A DNA stretch of 64,000 nucleotides from Paractinoplanes aksuensis (GTDB lineage: Bacteria; Actinomycetota; Actinomycetes; Mycobacteriales; Micromonosporaceae): contig NZ_JAMYJR010000003.1 in assembly GCF_024137025.1 (NCBI RefSeq), forward strand, positions 434,001 to 498,000, in the 5' to 3' direction. The translations under genes were made by a program, and so were the position numbers. Below are positions 62,229 through 64,000 of the stretch, in pieces. The notes under the pieces were generated by a model. That model was given only the letters and a program-made list of their open reading frames with translations, was not told where the DNA came from and ran no database searches. Numbering within the stretch: the first letter of the stretch is position 1; each line of letters starts with the position of its first letter.

Positions 62229-63833
62229 ATGCGTCGCCGTTCCCTGCTGATCGCCGCCGTGGCAACCGCGCTCGTCGCGGGCTGCTCCGGCAGTGGTGGC
62301 ACCGACTCCGCCGCGGCCGGCGAACCGGTCTCCGGAGGCGCCCTGACCTGGGCCGTCGAGACCGAACCGATCACGTTGAACCCGCACCAGTACGCGCAGG
62401 CCAAGGCGCGCCTGCTCGTCTGGAACAACTTCGAGTCCCTGCTCACCCACGACGACAAGGGCGGCTACGTGCCGTGGCTGGCCAGCGGTTACGAGGCGTC
62501 AGCGGACGGGTTGACGTACACCGTGAAGTTGCGCACCGGCGTGACGTTCAGCGACGGCACAGTGTTCGATGCGGCGGCGGTCAAGGCCAACATCGACCAG
62601 CTGCTGGCCGACGGGTACGCCCCGGCCGTGGCCGCCGTACAGCTGAAGAACTTGAAATCGGTCGAGGTCGTGGACGCCTCGACGATCAAGTACAACCTGA
62701 CCACGCCGGACGTGTTGATCCTCGACTTCCTGTCGTCGCCGCAGGGCGCGATCGTCTCGCCCAAGTCGCTCAAGGAGGCCAAGAACCTCAAGGCCGGCGG
62801 GACGGACCTGGCCGGGACCGGGCCGTTCGTGCTCGACCGGTACACGCCCGGGCAGGAGCTGCACTACAAGCGCAACCCGAGCTACCGCGACCGGCCGGCC
62901 TACCTCGACGAGGTCACCTACCGCTTCCTCAAGGAGAGCTCGGTGCGGGTCGGGGCGCTGACCTCGGGTCAGGTGCAGGTGATCGAGGGCGTGCCGGCGA
63001 CCGACCAGGCCCAGATCACCGGCAACCCGGCGCTGACGCTGAGCAAGGGGCTCAACTCGGGGTCGGCGTACAGCTACTACTTCAACGTCACGCACGCGCC
63101 GTTCGACGACATCCGGGTGCGCCAGGCGTTCCGGGACGCGCTCGACGTCGACACCGTGCTGCAGGGGGTCTACCGCGGTACGGCCACGAGGGCTTGGAGC
63201 GTGATCGGGCCGACCAGCCCGCTCTACGACAAGACGCTCGAGGGCACGTACGGCGGTGACGCGGCGCGGGCCAACGCCACGCTCGACGCGGCCGGGTGGA
63301 ACAACAAGGATGCGGACGGCTACCGGGTCAAGGACGGCAAACGACTGACCGTGCGGCTCGTGCAGTCGGCGCCGTTCGTCCGCGACCGCCGCGAGATCCT
63401 GGCCCAGGCCGTGCAGGCCGCGGTCAAGCAGAGCGCCGGCATCGACCTGCGGGTCTCGGTGGTCGACCAGGGCACTGCGGCGGCCGCGCTCGAGAAGGGC
63501 GAGTACGAGGTCTTCGACAACTCGCGGGCCGACACCGACGCCGGGGCCGCGCTCAACCTGCTGCTCGCCTCGAACGGCGCCATCAACCGGCTCGGCGTGC
63601 AGGACAAAGCGATCGACGGGCTGCTCGAGAAGGGGCAGGCGGCTCAGGAAGCGGCCGAGCGCGTCGACGTATACAAGCGGCTGCAGCAGAAGGTCATCGC
63701 CGACGACTCGCTGATCCTGCCGCTGTACGCGCCGGCCGACCAGATCGCGTCGTCCAAGAAGGTCGGCGGGCTGCAGTTCGAACCGACGGCCGGCGTGCCG
63801 GGCAGCGCCTACACCGTCTGGCTGAGCAAGTGA
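62229..63833 (+). CDS. Peptide/nickel-type ABC transporter substrate-binding lipoprotein (SBP_bac_5)
   Basis: 534 residues from ATG 62229, preceded by GGAGGTGGAG. Lipobox VAGC near residue 19. Family 5 binding fold: GGALTWAVETEPITLNPHQY, FESLLTHDDKGGYVPWLASG, YTVKLRTGVTFSDGTVFDAA, TGPFVLDRYTPGQELHYKRN, and the DSLILPLYAPADQI ending. Captures oligopeptides, nickel chelates or similar ligands. Overlaps the start of a permease gene. Confidence 0.93.
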   Translation: MRRRSLLIAAVATALVAGCSGSGGTDSAAAGEPVSGGALTWAVETEPITLNPHQYAQAKARLLVWNNFESLLTHDDKGGYVPWLASGYEASADGLTYTVKLRTGVTFSDGTVFDAAAVKANIDQLLADGYAPAVAAVQLKNLKSVEVVDASTIKYNLTTPDVLILDFLSSPQGAIVSPKSLKEAKNLKAGGTDLAGTGPFVLDRYTPGQELHYKRNPSYRDRPAYLDEVTYRFLKESSVRVGALTSGQVQVIEGVPATDQAQITGNPALTLSKGLNSGSAYSYYFNVTHAPFDDIRVRQAFRDALDVDTVLQGVYRGTATRAWSVIGPTSPLYDKTLEGTYGGDAARANATLDAAGWNNKDADGYRVKDGKRLTVRLVQSAPFVRDRREILAQAVQAAVKQSAGIDLRVSVVDQGTAAAALEKGEYEVFDNSRADTDAGAALNLLLASNGAINRLGVQDKAIDGLLEKGQAAQEAAERVDVYKRLQQKVIADDSLILPLYAPADQIASSKKVGGLQFEPTAGVPGSAYTVWLSK

Positions 63834-64000
63834 TCGTGCTCCGCCGCCTGGCCACCGGGCTCGTCGTGCTCTGGGCCGCCGCGACCGCCGCCTATCTGGC
63901 GCTGCTCGCGGCGCCCGGGGACACCGTCGACAGCATCATCGGCGAAGGCGCCGACACGCCGCTGATCCGGTCCCAGATCATCCGCGAGTGGAACCTGGAC
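63830..64000 (+). CDS. ABC transporter permease, DppB type (3' end outside window)
   Basis: GTG 63830 overlaps the binding-protein stop (GTGA). The visible 57 codons give an N-terminal membrane segment (RRLATGLVVLWAAATAAYLA) and the start of the periplasmic loop typical of DppB-like subunits (IIGEGADTPLIRSQIIREWN). Runs off the window end. Confidence 0.8.
   Translation, partial: MIVLRRLATGLVVLWAAATAAYLALLAAPGDTVDSIIGEGADTPLIRSQIIREWNLD

Overview
The window is strongly GC-rich with G/C at most third codon positions. It is dense in secreted glycosidases, lipoprotein-dependent ABC importers and actinobacterial regulators (a SARP with NB-ARC and TPR regions, LacI, a NarL-type two-component pair, a Methyltransf_19 methyltransferase). 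This fits a soil actinomycete, most likely a member of the Micromonosporaceae such as Actinoplanes. That placement is an inference from style and gene content, not a marker-gene result. No tRNA, rRNA, CRISPR array or complete insertion sequence was seen.

Layout. 1-6.8 kb: a galactoside-utilisation operon (GH42 beta-galactosidase, two permeases, binding lipoprotein, GH36 alpha-galactosidase). 6.8-10.5 kb: a flavoprotein monooxygenase, a DUF5984-like protein, a nitrilase-fold protein lacking its N-terminus, then decayed genes. 10.6-18.4 kb: aat, a large secreted PA14-GH2-LamG enzyme, an S33 peptidase with a MerR regulator, and a secreted GH5-like glycosidase. 18.6-22.6 kb: a YjbR-like protein, katE and a LacI regulator. 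22.6-30.5 kb: a five-gene HAAT-type importer behind a double-palindrome LacI-type operator, followed by two secreted proteins (LamG protein, sugar dehydrogenase). 30.7-33.2 kb: a Pro/Thr/Glu-repeat secreted protein and an AI-2E-family membrane protein.

33.3-40.5 kb holds the most unusual locus. A leftward trio (nucleosidase-fold protein with a death-like/effector-associated tail, NrtR-like Nudix protein, membrane protein with a PLD-like domain) diverges from a 996-aa SARP/STAND regulator. The regulator is followed by a 48-aa secreted peptide with a two-cysteine mature part and by a second nucleosidase-fold protein. The divergent promoter region and the region before the peptide gene carry near-identical 21-bp palindromes, suggesting one regulon.

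40.6-54 kb: a Tat-exported M28 peptidase, a DUF998 membrane protein, remnants of a GT2/arylamine N-acetyltransferase operon, a methyltransferase, a MacB-like tripartite transporter, an MCP, an HPF/RaiA-like protein, a two-component pair whose kinase carries a second ATPase-less half, a CPBP protease and a BrnTA-like toxin-antitoxin pair. 54-64 kb: a QsuB-like fused dehydroshikimate dehydratase, a six-gene operon (polar amino-acid-type importer, two flavin monooxygenases, GNAT) whose content matches the S-alkylcysteine salvage operons of Bacillus, an MFS remnant, and the start of a peptide/nickel-type importer that runs off the end.

Several gene boundaries contain short C-terminal remnants (imine-reductase-like, HxlR, GT2, NAT, MFS, WD40). 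This indicates that small deletions have been pruning the accessory genes here.
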